Source of the DNA: Candidatus Omnitrophota bacterium
Lineage (GTDB): Bacteria > Omnitrophota > Gorgyraeia > Zapsychrales > Fredricksoniimonadaceae
Direction: 5' to 3'
NCBI GenBank assembly: GCA_015232565.1
Contig: JADFZK010000034.1
Coordinates: 1-34,809 of the forward strand
DNA: 34,809 nucleotides
Position 1 is the stretch's first letter, and every line of letters begins with the position of its first letter. The position numbers and the translations under genes are program-made. This document shows positions 1 through 8,177 of this stretch, piece by piece. The notes beneath the pieces were generated by a model that was not told the DNA's origin, ran no database searches, and was given only the letters and a program-made list of their open reading frames with translations.

Positions 1-1498
1 TTCTCATGCGATTGCTTGCACCCAGCGCTGTTCTCTCATTATCAAAACTTGCATGAATCTGTTCCAATTCAATGAACAAACGCTCGATCGTCTCCCGTCT
101 AACACCAGCAGTCATTTCCTCTTTGCCGGACGGATCATTTGCCGCAAGGTCGGGATGGGCGCTTGCGGGATCTGCCGCCTGACCCTGGACCAGCCGGACC
201 ACCGCGGCCATATCGCCGGGTACAGCCATAACCGCGGAACGCCGGGCCGGCGTCAGCACGGAGAGTTCCTTAACCTGCCCCGGATCCACGCCCTGTAAAC
301 CGCCGGAGAAATACCTGCGGGGCACCGTATCGCCGGTAAGCGGATCTTTATCCTCCCGGATCAAGTTATACGCTCCAGCGGTAAAAGCCTTCAGGTACGC
401 GTTGTACGTGCGCTCTTTGGCTTGTTGATCTAAAGACTGAACGCCGTTAACACCACTCCGGTCGATAAAGTCCTCGCCCAGGATCGTGCGCCGCAGGTTT
501 TTCTTATACCACGCGGCCAGGATCATGGCATTGTAGATCTGGCGCAGGGCGGCGAATTGTGCTCCGGTGTTGACTTCGTGCTCGATGATGGGGATTATCT
601 TGTCGCGAAGGATTTTTGTCGCTATGGCTTGTGTGGGGTATGGCGGGGGGTTGGTGACCTGGGTCGCTTTCGGATTCGTTGGTTGATGGGTTGGCAGCCG
701 GCTGGGGGACACGAAGCCCCGCTCATTGTTATCCGCTGGCGGGGCATCATGTCCCCCGGTATACATAGCAGAGCTCGACTTCGCTCCATGATCTTCTGCG
801 GTTAAGACTTTTAGCTTTTGTTCTAGCACGTAGACTGCGTTGCCTTGACGGAACACCTCCGCTTTTTCGGGTACTATCCAGACTTTGTTCATCAGGTCCA
901 CCGGGACATCGGTGGTGCCAAATTGCATTTGCACGGCACTGTATACTTTGTCCCAGAAGGCACGACCTGTTGCGGTGTCGGGATTCGTCAGCGATGCGGT
1001 CAGCTGTTTTAATAGATAATCCTCGGCCAGCATGTCCTGGCCCAAGAGCGTTGAGCCCAGAGCCGGCGGGACAATGCGCTCTTTCTCGAATGCGGAGAGA
1101 TTAACCCAGGTATCCTGCTCGGGAACTGCCAGTGACGCGAGGAAATACCCGGCCAGACGGCGCGCCCCCTCGTTCAACCGGGCACTGTTGCGCTCTGACC
1201 GAACGGGCTGACGCGAAAGACCCGCCGAACCTTCATCAGCAGGATGGAGCAGGAACGCCAGCTGGAACGGATCCTGGCGATCCAGCACCAGCCCTTTTAG
1301 AATTGGAAGATCGTCGGGAGGACTGACCTGGGAAGAAGCGGGCGAAACAATCAACGAGCCTTCGCTGATCACAGTAACGGGCGCCGCGGGCACCAGCCCC
1401 TGCGCCCGCGCTGGTGTCGGGAATGATTGCCCAACCAGCGCCATTGCCAGGATACCGGCCAGAGCGCGACGGATATAAAGGCTGCCTGAATGAGCCAT
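1..1498 (-). CDS. Large secreted paralog of the giant-protein family, N-terminal part only (runs off left edge)
   Basis: An open frame of 499 codons starts at the ATG at 1498 and is still open at base 1, so the C-terminus is missing. The start follows a GGAG about 12 bases upstream and lies 18 bp after the stop of the neighbouring paralog, so the two are probably one operon. Residues 1-33 form a signal peptide (RR, hydrophobic stretch, cleavage after A-R-A). Residues ~100-220 and ~295-410 match the neighbouring 1173-residue protein closely: F-L-A-S-L, Q-L-T-A-S-L, then I-I-P-I-I-E-H-E-V, F-A-A-L-R-Q, and R-K-Y-F-S-G-G. The linker between the two parts (~235-290) holds the palindrome-encoded insert. 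No catalytic motif is visible in the part present. By comparison with its paralogs the missing part would carry a different central domain and possibly a terminal G-G-I module. Function unknown; secretion and family membership are well supported. Confidence 0.85.
   Translation of the reverse strand, partial: MAHSGSLYIRRALAGILAMALVGQSFPTPARAQGLVPAAPVTVISEGSLIVSPASSQVSPPDDLPILKGLVLDRQDPFQLAFLLHPADEGSAGLSRQPVRSERNSARLNEGARRLAGYFLASLAVPEQDTWVNLSAFEKERIVPPALGSTLLGQDMLAEDYLLKQLTASLTNPDTATGRAFWDKVYSAVQMQFGTTDVPVDLMNKVWIVPEKAEVFRQGNAVYVLEQKLKVLTAEDHGAKSSSAMYTGGHDAPPADNNERGFVSPSRLPTHQPTNPKATQVTNPPPYPTQAIATKILRDKIIPIIEHEVNTGAQFAALRQIYNAMILAAWYKKNLRRTILGEDFIDRSGVNGVQSLDQQAKERTYNAYLKAFTAGAYNLIREDKDPLTGDTVPRRYFSGGLQGVDPGQVKELSVLTPARRSAVMAVPGDMAAVVRLVQGQAADPASAHPDLAANDPSGKEEMTAGVRRETIERLFIELEQIHASFDNERTALGASNRMR
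704..757. repeat. Palindromic element copy A, inside a coding linker
   Basis: A long interrupted palindrome: outer arms GGGGGACA (704-711) and TGTCCCCC (750-757), inner arms GCCCCGC (716-722) and GCGGGGC (739-745), with CGAA and ATCA between the arms and a 16-nt loop. It is read in frame on the minus strand as part of the linker. The core differs from copy B at 4308-4359 at only two positions. Confidence 0.85.
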
Positions 1499-1516
1499 AA
1501 GCGGCGTGTGCTCCGA

Positions 1517-4500
1517 TTATTTCTGGGCCGGCAAAAGGCTGGGCATTGGCACTATGCCGATTATCAAGCCCTCCACCCCGGTAAAGTTACCCCGGCGAAA
1601 TTCGGCTACCATGGCCGGATCAAAAGACATACTGATGCCGGAACCAGCAGCCTTATCCACCGCCAGCTCCATTTTACGAGCATCCAGCGCAATACCGCCG
1701 GGAGTTACCCCCGCAGCGGGATCATTGGCCGCGGCATCGCCAAAGCTCAGTCTAAAAGACCCGTCTCCTTGATCGGTGAACTTGATCCATACAAACATAT
1801 TATTCACGTTATCGACTCGCGCATCCCCGTCCAGATCTAATTTAGCCTTTGACCAGGCCAGCAATTCTCGCGTCAATAATGCCCGGGCTTCGGCCATTGA
1901 TCGAGCGTAAACCAGGTCATTTGGCTCCCGCTTGTTTAAGAAATCAATTGCTTTGGCCTGAATATCATCATTATCACTTATTGAATTCAGCTTTCCAAGG
2001 TCATACCTAGCCACCCACATACTCACAAAACCAGACACCGCTAATCCACCAACTATTGCGTGAAAAAACTGTGTCAAAAGACCATCACCAAACGAAGCCA
2101 GAAACCCTGCAAAACAAACCATAAAGAGCAGGCCATTATTTAAAATAGTCGTCCGGTATGCCACCGCCTGCGGGCTAGTACTGATCGCTCGCCGCCGTTC
2201 TTCCTCTTCCACGATCTTGTTAATTTCTATAACCGCACGATTAACCGCGATCAATTGGGATTCTGCAGCCATCGGCTTCAGCGTTACACTTCTCAGCGCA
2301 GATTCCGCCAGTTGAGGGTTGGTTCTTAAATCCAACATATTGCTAATAAAACTATCCCTCTCGCCTTCCGGAAGCAACTCCGCGTGTTCGTAAACAGTTG
2401 TTGTCCATTTTTCCACAGGAGTTCTTTGTATAACCTTAAGCCACTTGTCTGCCTCCAACGACATCGAGAAATCGCCTTCCTTCGTAATAACACCTGTTGG
2501 CCGAGCCTTTTTTACCAGCGCCGCTACAATCGCGGCAACCCGCGCTTGATTCTGACCAGACAGACCGCCTAATGTATTAAGAAGCCACCTGACAGCCTCA
2601 GCCTCCTTAAGTATCGCGTCATCTGACGCACCGGATGACGCCGCGGCTTGCCCCGGCACAGTTACTTCGAAAACGCGCGCGCGCGGGGAAGGAAACGGCA
2701 CACCCTTGGGATTAATGATCAGGAACATACGCTCAAAACCCGGGGGTTCACTCTTATAAACCACCGACATAACGTCATAAGCGGAGGCCTCCTGTCCAGT
2801 CACTACATCCGATCTGCTCAAACTCCAACCGGGCGAGTTTGTCACCTGCATAAAACCGGCATTGTTCTCCCTTATCTTGATATCCAGACGCTCAGGAGCC
2901 GCCGGCGTGCCTGGCAGGTCAATACTTAAAGATATTTGTTGGGAAACACGTTTGCTCAAAAAGATCTGGGCGCCGTTAGCCGCAGGAATAGCCATTCTAC
3001 TAACCCGCTCCTCACCTGCAGGAAGATCTTGAGGCGCTTTATATATCTGATTCAAAACCAATACCGCGCACATCAAACTAAAAAACCTTTTGCGCCCGGA
3101 AATGGTCATTGACGCGTCAGGACCGCCGATTAAGAACCTGACTGCGGCCTTTAAACGTCCTGCCAAACCCAAAGAACCCATAAACACTCGCGCAGAGGCC
3201 TGTTCCCCATACAATCCGGAAAAGATCTGCTCAACACATTTTCTGAAGCTGTCCCGAACTTGTTCCTGTGCCGTTTGACGGAATTGAATACGAGTTAATA
3301 CCGTAAAAGCCTCAAACAAAGGCCCAGTCAGAAAACTGGCCGTCAAATCAATTAACTCAGCATTGCCTTTGACAGAATATCCCCCATTAGATACCACCGC
3401 CAACCGGCTTTTTAATAATGCCAGCCCGAAAGGCTCTGACTCATCCAAATAAGCTTTTAAGAATTTGAGAGTCATATCAAGGATTGCGATCCTCTGCTTT
3501 AGCGTATAGTTTGTAAAGAGATTAACCTCTGCCGCTTGAAAAACCCTGGCCAGATCATCCCCCGCTTTGCGTGCATGCAAAGAATTATAATATCCCTCCC
3601 AACTCATTTCCGGAACATTATAGCCCTGTTGCCTGGCATCCTTATTGTATCTTTCCTGATCGTAGGCATACAACGACATCCCCGTTTCCTGAAGCAATAA
3701 ATACTTGTTAAAACGTTCCGCCGACATCGTGCCATTCCCCAGCGTGAACAACCGCACCAGCAATCTAACTGCATTACCCTGCGCCTCACTGGAATCGCCG
3801 GGCGCTTTGCTCTGCGAATGAGCCAGCACATCGGGTATCCCCAGGCAATTAACCAAACCGCCCGAGAAATACTTGCGGGCTATTGATCCCGACTCACCTA
3901 AGCCCGCACTCTCTACCGCGCTGTCGGGGTCGGCCTCTTCTTTGATGTAATTGAACACGCCCCTTTTATAAGCCTGCAAGTACTGTTCATAGATCTTTTC
4001 CTTGATCGCCGGATCGTCCGCCAGCACCCCGGCCGTTTTGTCCTGGTTGCTGTAAACCTGGTTAAGTAACGAGTTCTTTAACGTGGTCTTGTACCAGGTC
4101 GCCAGGATCATGGAATAGAACATCTGGCGCAAAGGGGCAAAGTTACTGCCTTCATTAACTTCTTGCTCGATCATTGGGATCACGATCTCGCGCAGGACGT
4201 TTTTGGCTATGTTGTTCGGGGCGTTTGTTTCGTTTGTGGCGTTTGGCGTTTGGGTTGAGACCTGGGTTGCTTTCACATTCGTTGGTTGGGGGGTTGGCAG
4301 ACGGCGTGGGGACACGAAGCCCCGCTCATTGGTATCCGCTAGCGGGGCATCATGTCCCCTGGTTGGCATTGCGTTGTTAGTCGTTGCTAAATAATCTGTT
4401 TCCAGCATCACTTTTAGATGCGCGCCTACTACATAGGCGGCGTTGCCTTGCTCGAGCACCCGGGCCTTGTCGGCCGAGATCCACACTTTGTTGAAAGTGT

Positions 4501-5038
4501 CTACCGGGATCTCTGCTCCGGCGGCGCCGTACTGCTCGCGCACACGGGCATAAACCCGGGTCCAGAATTCCCGGCCGAGGTCTTTTTCCGGATAAATTAA
4601 CGAGGCAGTCAACTGCTTAAGAATATAATCCTGGGCCAGCATATCGCGCCCCAGTTCGGTTTTGCCCAACTCCTGGGGGATCATCCGGTCGTGCTCAAAA
4701 GGTGAAAGGTTCACCCATTGGTCGTTCTCTTTAACAGTAAGCGAAGCCAGAAAATATTTGATCAATTTCTGCGACTCAGCCCTGAACTCCGCCCCCTCAA
4801 GGCTATAGCCGGACTTGCCGGAATCGATAATGAAATCAAACAGCAAAGGATTGTCCGGATGGATCTCCATGCCTCTCATCAATACCGGCACCTGGGCCGC
4901 ACTCATAGATACCATGGTCCCCGGAGCCGGTAAATTCAGCACACTCTGCGCAAAAGAAGCCGTTGGCCACAACGCTTGCGCGAGCAAAGTAACGATCATA
5001 AAAACTGAAATGATCCGAAAAGAAGAATGACGCTTCAT
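1517..5038 (-). CDS. Large secreted protein of the giant-protein family (1173 aa)
   Basis: Residues 1-30 are a signal peptide ending A-S-F-A before Q31. It is followed by L-P-A-P-G-T-M-V and by I-H-P-D-N-P-L-L-F-D-F, a pattern I associate with large Omnitrophota proteins. The N-terminal module continues to ~400: A-Y-V-V-G-A-H-L-K-V (~200), a linker with the palindrome-encoded insert (~226-254), R-E-I-V-I-P-M-I-E-Q-E-V, L-R-Q-M, and R-K-Y-F-S-G-G. The centre (400-950) is helical and unrecognised, with a hydrophobic stretch near 650. Residues ~960-1010 look like two membrane spans. The last 60 residues (from ~1114, G-G-I-A-L-D, then F-D-P-A-M) match the C-terminus of the giant protein at 26271-34736. 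The ATG at 5038 follows AAGGACTTGGAAT. The second paralog follows 18 bp downstream. The payload-coding part (about 2000-3600) looks more A+T-rich than the N-terminal module. Function unknown; an envelope location is inferred. Confidence 0.9.
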   Translation of the reverse strand: MKRHSSFRIISVFMIVTLLAQALWPTASFAQSVLNLPAPGTMVSMSAAQVPVLMRGMEIHPDNPLLFDFIIDSGKSGYSLEGAEFRAESQKLIKYFLASLTVKENDQWVNLSPFEHDRMIPQELGKTELGRDMLAQDYILKQLTASLIYPEKDLGREFWTRVYARVREQYGAAGAEIPVDTFNKVWISADKARVLEQGNAAYVVGAHLKVMLETDYLATTNNAMPTRGHDAPLADTNERGFVSPRRLPTPQPTNVKATQVSTQTPNATNETNAPNNIAKNVLREIVIPMIEQEVNEGSNFAPLRQMFYSMILATWYKTTLKNSLLNQVYSNQDKTAGVLADDPAIKEKIYEQYLQAYKRGVFNYIKEEADPDSAVESAGLGESGSIARKYFSGGLVNCLGIPDVLAHSQSKAPGDSSEAQGNAVRLLVRLFTLGNGTMSAERFNKYLLLQETGMSLYAYDQERYNKDARQQGYNVPEMSWEGYYNSLHARKAGDDLARVFQAAEVNLFTNYTLKQRIAILDMTLKFLKAYLDESEPFGLALLKSRLAVVSNGGYSVKGNAELIDLTASFLTGPLFEAFTVLTRIQFRQTAQEQVRDSFRKCVEQIFSGLYGEQASARVFMGSLGLAGRLKAAVRFLIGGPDASMTISGRKRFFSLMCAVLVLNQIYKAPQDLPAGEERVSRMAIPAANGAQIFLSKRVSQQISLSIDLPGTPAAPERLDIKIRENNAGFMQVTNSPGWSLSRSDVVTGQEASAYDVMSVVYKSEPPGFERMFLIINPKGVPFPSPRARVFEVTVPGQAAASSGASDDAILKEAEAVRWLLNTLGGLSGQNQARVAAIVAALVKKARPTGVITKEGDFSMSLEADKWLKVIQRTPVEKWTTTVYEHAELLPEGERDSFISNMLDLRTNPQLAESALRSVTLKPMAAESQLIAVNRAVIEINKIVEEEERRRAISTSPQAVAYRTTILNNGLLFMVCFAGFLASFGDGLLTQFFHAIVGGLAVSGFVSMWVARYDLGKLNSISDNDDIQAKAIDFLNKREPNDLVYARSMAEARALLTRELLAWSKAKLDLDGDARVDNVNNMFVWIKFTDQGDGSFRLSFGDAAANDPAAGVTPGGIALDARKMELAVDKAAGSGISMSFDPAMVAEFRRGNFTGVEGLIIGIVPMPSLLPAQK
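4308..4359. repeat. Palindromic element copy B, inside a coding linker
   Basis: Same interrupted palindrome as at 704-757: outer arms GGGGACA (4308-4314) and TGTCCCC (4353-4359), inner arms GCCCCGC (4319-4325) and GCGGGGC (4342-4348), same CGAA/ATCA spacers and a 16-nt loop. It is read in frame and encodes G-H-D-A-P through G-F-V-S-P. The giant paralog at 26271-34736 has no such insert at the matching place. Confidence 0.85.
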
Positions 5039-5110
5039 ATTCCAAGTCCTTTAAAATTATTGGTTTTCCGCTCTAAATGCAGACAAATGCAATCCATCAG
5101 CGCATAACGG

Positions 5111-5138
5111 ATAGTAAAAAATACCACAAAATCGGCAA
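5111..5138 (-). promoter_or_regulatory. Candidate sigma70-type promoter for the two-paralog operon
   Basis: On the minus strand TTGCCG (5133-5138) and TACTAT (5111-5116) are 16 bp apart, about 75-100 bp upstream of the ATG at 5038, in the gap after mnmG. Confidence 0.4.
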
Positions 5139-5176
5139 GAATGCCAGTTTGTTTATAAAATAAATCGCCTGGGAAG

Positions 5177-5195
5177 CCAGAAAGTTTTTCTCTGG
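5177..5195 (-). terminator. Weak hairpin just after mnmG
   Basis: CCAGA and TCTGG (5177-5181 and 5191-5195) can pair about 10 bp after the mnmG stop. There is no clean T-run afterwards on the minus strand, so it is at best a weak terminator. Confidence 0.2.
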
Positions 5196-5205
5196 ATGTA
5201 AAACA

Positions 5206-7083
5206 CTATACATCAGTCATTTGGGCGAAGTGCTTGCGCAGGGCGATCATCAGCAGGGAGATCGCGGCGGGAGTTACACCGGAAATGCGATTAGCCTGGC
5301 CAAGCGTAGCGGGCTTAAAGATAGCCAACTTTTGCCTAACCTCATGGGACAGGCCATTCACGCCGTCATAGCTAAAACCTTCCGGGATCCTGATATTTTC
5401 CAGGTGGCGGAACTTTTCCACCTCTTTACGCTGACGGTCCATAAAACCTTCGTACTTGAGCTCGTATTCCAGCTGTTCGCAAACCGCCGGGGCCAGGCTC
5501 AAAAGAAAAGGATCGAACTGCGCAATATCCTGAAAACTCACCTCCGGACGACGCAGGATCTGGGCCAGGCGCTGGTTGTGCGCCAGCAAAGACGTCCCCA
5601 GCCGTTCCAGGGCCGGATTGATATCCCCCGGGCGTACCGAGACCGTTTCCAGTACGGTTTTACCACGGCGGATATTCTCCGCCTTACGCTCCACCAAAGC
5701 GAGCCCGGCCGCATCCAGCAACCCTAGGCGGTGCGCATGATGCGCCAAACGCAGGTCGGCATTGTCCTCCCGCACCAACAGCCGGTACTCCACCCGGGAA
5801 GTGAACATCCGGTAAGGCTCATTGGTTCCTTTGGTGACCAGATCGTCGATCAGCACCCCGATATAAGCCTCGTCGCGCCCCAGGATGAACGGAGCTTCCC
5901 CGCGGGCAGTCAGCGCCGCGTTAATACCCGCCAGCAAGCCCTGGGCCGCCGCCTCCTCATAACCGGTAGTGCCATTCAACTGTCCGGCAAAGAACAGCCC
6001 GGGTATCCGCCGGCTCTCCAGGGTGGCTTTCAGTTCCTCGGCATAAATAACGGCATGCTCAATGGAATACCCGTACTGCAGGAATTCCACCCGCTCCAGC
6101 CCGGCGATACTGCGCACAAAAGCCGTCTGCACCTCTTCCGGCAGGCCGGTAGAAATGCCGTTCGGGTACACCACCGGCGTATGTAACCCGTCGGGCTCCA
6201 GAAAAACATGGTGGCCTTCCTTGTCGCCGAATTTCTTCAGCTTGTCCTCGATAGACGGGCAATAACGCACGCCCGTGGCATCGATCTGACCGGAATACAT
6301 GGGTGACAGATGGAAATTGGCGCGGATTATGTCGTGGGTACGCGCATTGGTATGGGTGATCCAGCAAGGCAGTAACTTTTGCTCCTGCGGGATAAAAGGC
6401 GTACGGAAAGAAAACGGCACCGGCGGGATATCGGAATCCTGCCGGCGCATTTGCGAATAATCGATAGTGCGGCCGTCCAGCCGGGGCGGCGTGCCGGTCT
6501 TGAAATTACGCAGAATAAACCCCAGGCCCAGCAGGTTCTGCGCCAACGCCAAAGACGGCTGTTCGTCAATACGTCCGCCGGGAGTTATCCTGGGCCCGCA
6601 ATGCAGGCGGCCATTCAGGAAAGTGCCGGCCGTGATAACCACACAAGGCGCCGCGAATTCCTGCCCGTCGGCCGTGCGCGCGCCGCACACCCGGCCGCCC
6701 CGCACCAGCACTGCGGTAACCTCGCCGGTATAAAAATCCAGCCCCGCCTGGCCGCGCACCACGCCCTGCATATATTCCCGGTAAAGCGTGCGGTCGGCCT
6801 GACAGCGCGAAGACCGCACCGCGGCGCCCTTGGAGGAATTAAGCCGGCGGAACTGCACCCCCGTGCGGTCGGCCGCCAGGCCCATCTCGCCGCCCAGCGC
6901 ATCGATCTCTTTTACCAGCTGGCCCTTGCCCACCCCGCCGATAGCCGGATTACAGCTCATCAGCCCTACGGTATGAAAAGCATAATTTATCATGAGCACA
7001 GCCCGGCCCATACGCGCCGGAGCCAGCGCCGCCTCAATGCCGGCATGCCCGGCGCCAACCACAATTACGTCATAGTTCTTCAT
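5206..7083 (-). CDS. mnmG: tRNA uridine-5-carboxymethylaminomethyl modification enzyme MnmG (GidA)
   Basis: MnmG is the FAD-dependent partner of MnmE in making the cmnm5U34 wobble modification of tRNA in the cytoplasm. The N-terminus has the dinucleotide-binding motif V-I-V-V-G-A-G-H-A-G-I-E-A-A, followed by the family signatures C-N-P-A-I-G-G-V-G-K-G (~44-54) and N-S-S-K-G-A-A-V-R-S-S-R (~82-93). The C-terminal helical domain ends with R-I-S-G-V-T-P-A-A-I, as usual. At 625 residues it has normal family length. I chose the ATG at 7083 because it places M-K-N-Y-D-V directly before the FAD motif; a TTG nine codons upstream (7110) is also open. Neither has a clear Shine-Dalgarno sequence (the upstream bases read CCTCC on the coding strand). 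It lies 87 bp downstream of the LacI gene and is probably cotranscribed with it. One small oddity: P replaces the usual A in A-L-A-P-A-R-M-G. Confidence 0.97.
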   Translation of the reverse strand: MKNYDVIVVGAGHAGIEAALAPARMGRAVLMINYAFHTVGLMSCNPAIGGVGKGQLVKEIDALGGEMGLAADRTGVQFRRLNSSKGAAVRSSRCQADRTLYREYMQGVVRGQAGLDFYTGEVTAVLVRGGRVCGARTADGQEFAAPCVVITAGTFLNGRLHCGPRITPGGRIDEQPSLALAQNLLGLGFILRNFKTGTPPRLDGRTIDYSQMRRQDSDIPPVPFSFRTPFIPQEQKLLPCWITHTNARTHDIIRANFHLSPMYSGQIDATGVRYCPSIEDKLKKFGDKEGHHVFLEPDGLHTPVVYPNGISTGLPEEVQTAFVRSIAGLERVEFLQYGYSIEHAVIYAEELKATLESRRIPGLFFAGQLNGTTGYEEAAAQGLLAGINAALTARGEAPFILGRDEAYIGVLIDDLVTKGTNEPYRMFTSRVEYRLLVREDNADLRLAHHAHRLGLLDAAGLALVERKAENIRRGKTVLETVSVRPGDINPALERLGTSLLAHNQRLAQILRRPEVSFQDIAQFDPFLLSLAPAVCEQLEYELKYEGFMDRQRKEVEKFRHLENIRIPEGFSYDGVNGLSHEVRQKLAIFKPATLGQANRISGVTPAAISLLMIALRKHFAQMTDV

Positions 7084-7170
7084 AAGGAGGTCAAGTGTAA
7101 CGCAACCCAAAGCGATTCGTCAATAACAAATCGCCTAAAGGATCGTCAAGCAATCTAATTAACAGGGAAC

Positions 7171-8175
7171 CTAACTGGAAGGAACAGCGCAGGATTCGCG
7201 GACGATCAGCTCGGGGTCCATCGCCAGGCGCAGGCGAGTGTCCCGGGTGCCATTGATCATTTCGTGCAGGATACCCACCGCCTTCTCGGCCATCTCGAAG
7301 ATCGGCTGGCGCACGGTGGTCAGCCCGATAGGGCCGTACATCGCCAGCGGGCTGTCGTCAAAACCGATTATGGAAACATCCTCGGGCACCCGGATACCCA
7401 TCTCGAAAGCGACCGCAATGATCTCCATGGCCATATCATCGCTTTGCGCAAAGATGGCCGTCGGGCGCTCTTTCATGGAAAACAGGAACTCGGCCGCCTG
7501 CCGGGCACTGCGGCGGGAATAATCCCCCCGGTAAACATATTCTTTGGGGATCTCGATACCGGCTTCATCCATAGCCTTCATAAAACCGTCAAAGCGGTCA
7601 AAGCCGGCCTGGGTCTTTAAATTCCCGGTCACCGTAGCGATGCGTTTATGCCCAAAAGACAACAAATACTTCGCAGCAATGTCCCCGCCCTTGATATTGT
7701 TGATGGCAATATAACTCACATCCACATCCTGCACCACATTGTTAATGACCAGGCAGGGAATATGACGGGAAAGCGAATCTTCCAGTTGGGCCCGGTTCTC
7801 AATGATATCGGCAAAAATGATCCCGCCCATATAACTGGAATTAAGCGGAGTGACACCGTCGGAAATATGGAACACCATGTCCTGCTTGAACACTTCGCAG
7901 GCATGGCCCACACCACGGATTATTTCGATAGCAAAGAAGGAATGGAAGATCCCCGGATAACCCGGCATCACCAGGCCCACGGCGTTATTGGAACCGCTGG
8001 CCAGACGCTGGGCGCTGATATTGGGGCGATATTTGAGTTCGGCGACCGCGGCTTCCACCCGCGCGATATTGCGTTTGGTGACTGAGGGCAACTTGTTGAT
8101 AACGCGCGAAACGGTCGTGATCGAGACCTTGGCCAGCCGCGCGACATCTTTTATATTAACGCGTTTGTTTTCCAC
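7171..8175 (-). CDS. LacI-family transcriptional regulator
   Basis: A standard-length (334 aa) LacI/PurR-type repressor. Residues 6-30 form the helix-turn-helix (V-N-I-K-D-V-A-R-L-A-K-V-S, then T-T-V-S-R-V-I-N), followed by the hinge helix (R-P-N-I-S-A-Q-R-L-A) and a periplasmic-binding-protein-like sensor domain from ~60 (A-V-G-L-V-M-P to the C-terminus), with I-G-F-D-D-S-P near 270. The effector is probably a sugar, by family precedent. The start is a GTG at 8175, two bases after the stop of the upstream coiled-coil gene, which suggests translational coupling. The glycan genes upstream (9.8-17 kb) are the obvious candidate regulon, and operator-like palindromes occur at 14091 and 17045. Identity of the ligand unknown. 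Confidence 0.95.
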   Translation of the reverse strand: MENKRVNIKDVARLAKVSITTVSRVINKLPSVTKRNIARVEAAVAELKYRPNISAQRLASGSNNAVGLVMPGYPGIFHSFFAIEIIRGVGHACEVFKQDMVFHISDGVTPLNSSYMGGIIFADIIENRAQLEDSLSRHIPCLVINNVVQDVDVSYIAINNIKGGDIAAKYLLSFGHKRIATVTGNLKTQAGFDRFDGFMKAMDEAGIEIPKEYVYRGDYSRRSARQAAEFLFSMKERPTAIFAQSDDMAMEIIAVAFEMGIRVPEDVSIIGFDDSPLAMYGPIGLTTVRQPIFEMAEKAVGILHEMINGTRDTRLRLAMDPELIVRESCAVPSS

Positions 8176-8177
8176 TG

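Noticed and set aside
6379-7158. A 259-codon open frame opposite mnmG
   Set aside because: Antisense to a highly conserved housekeeping gene; the product is rich in R, H and P as expected from reversed G+C-rich codons.
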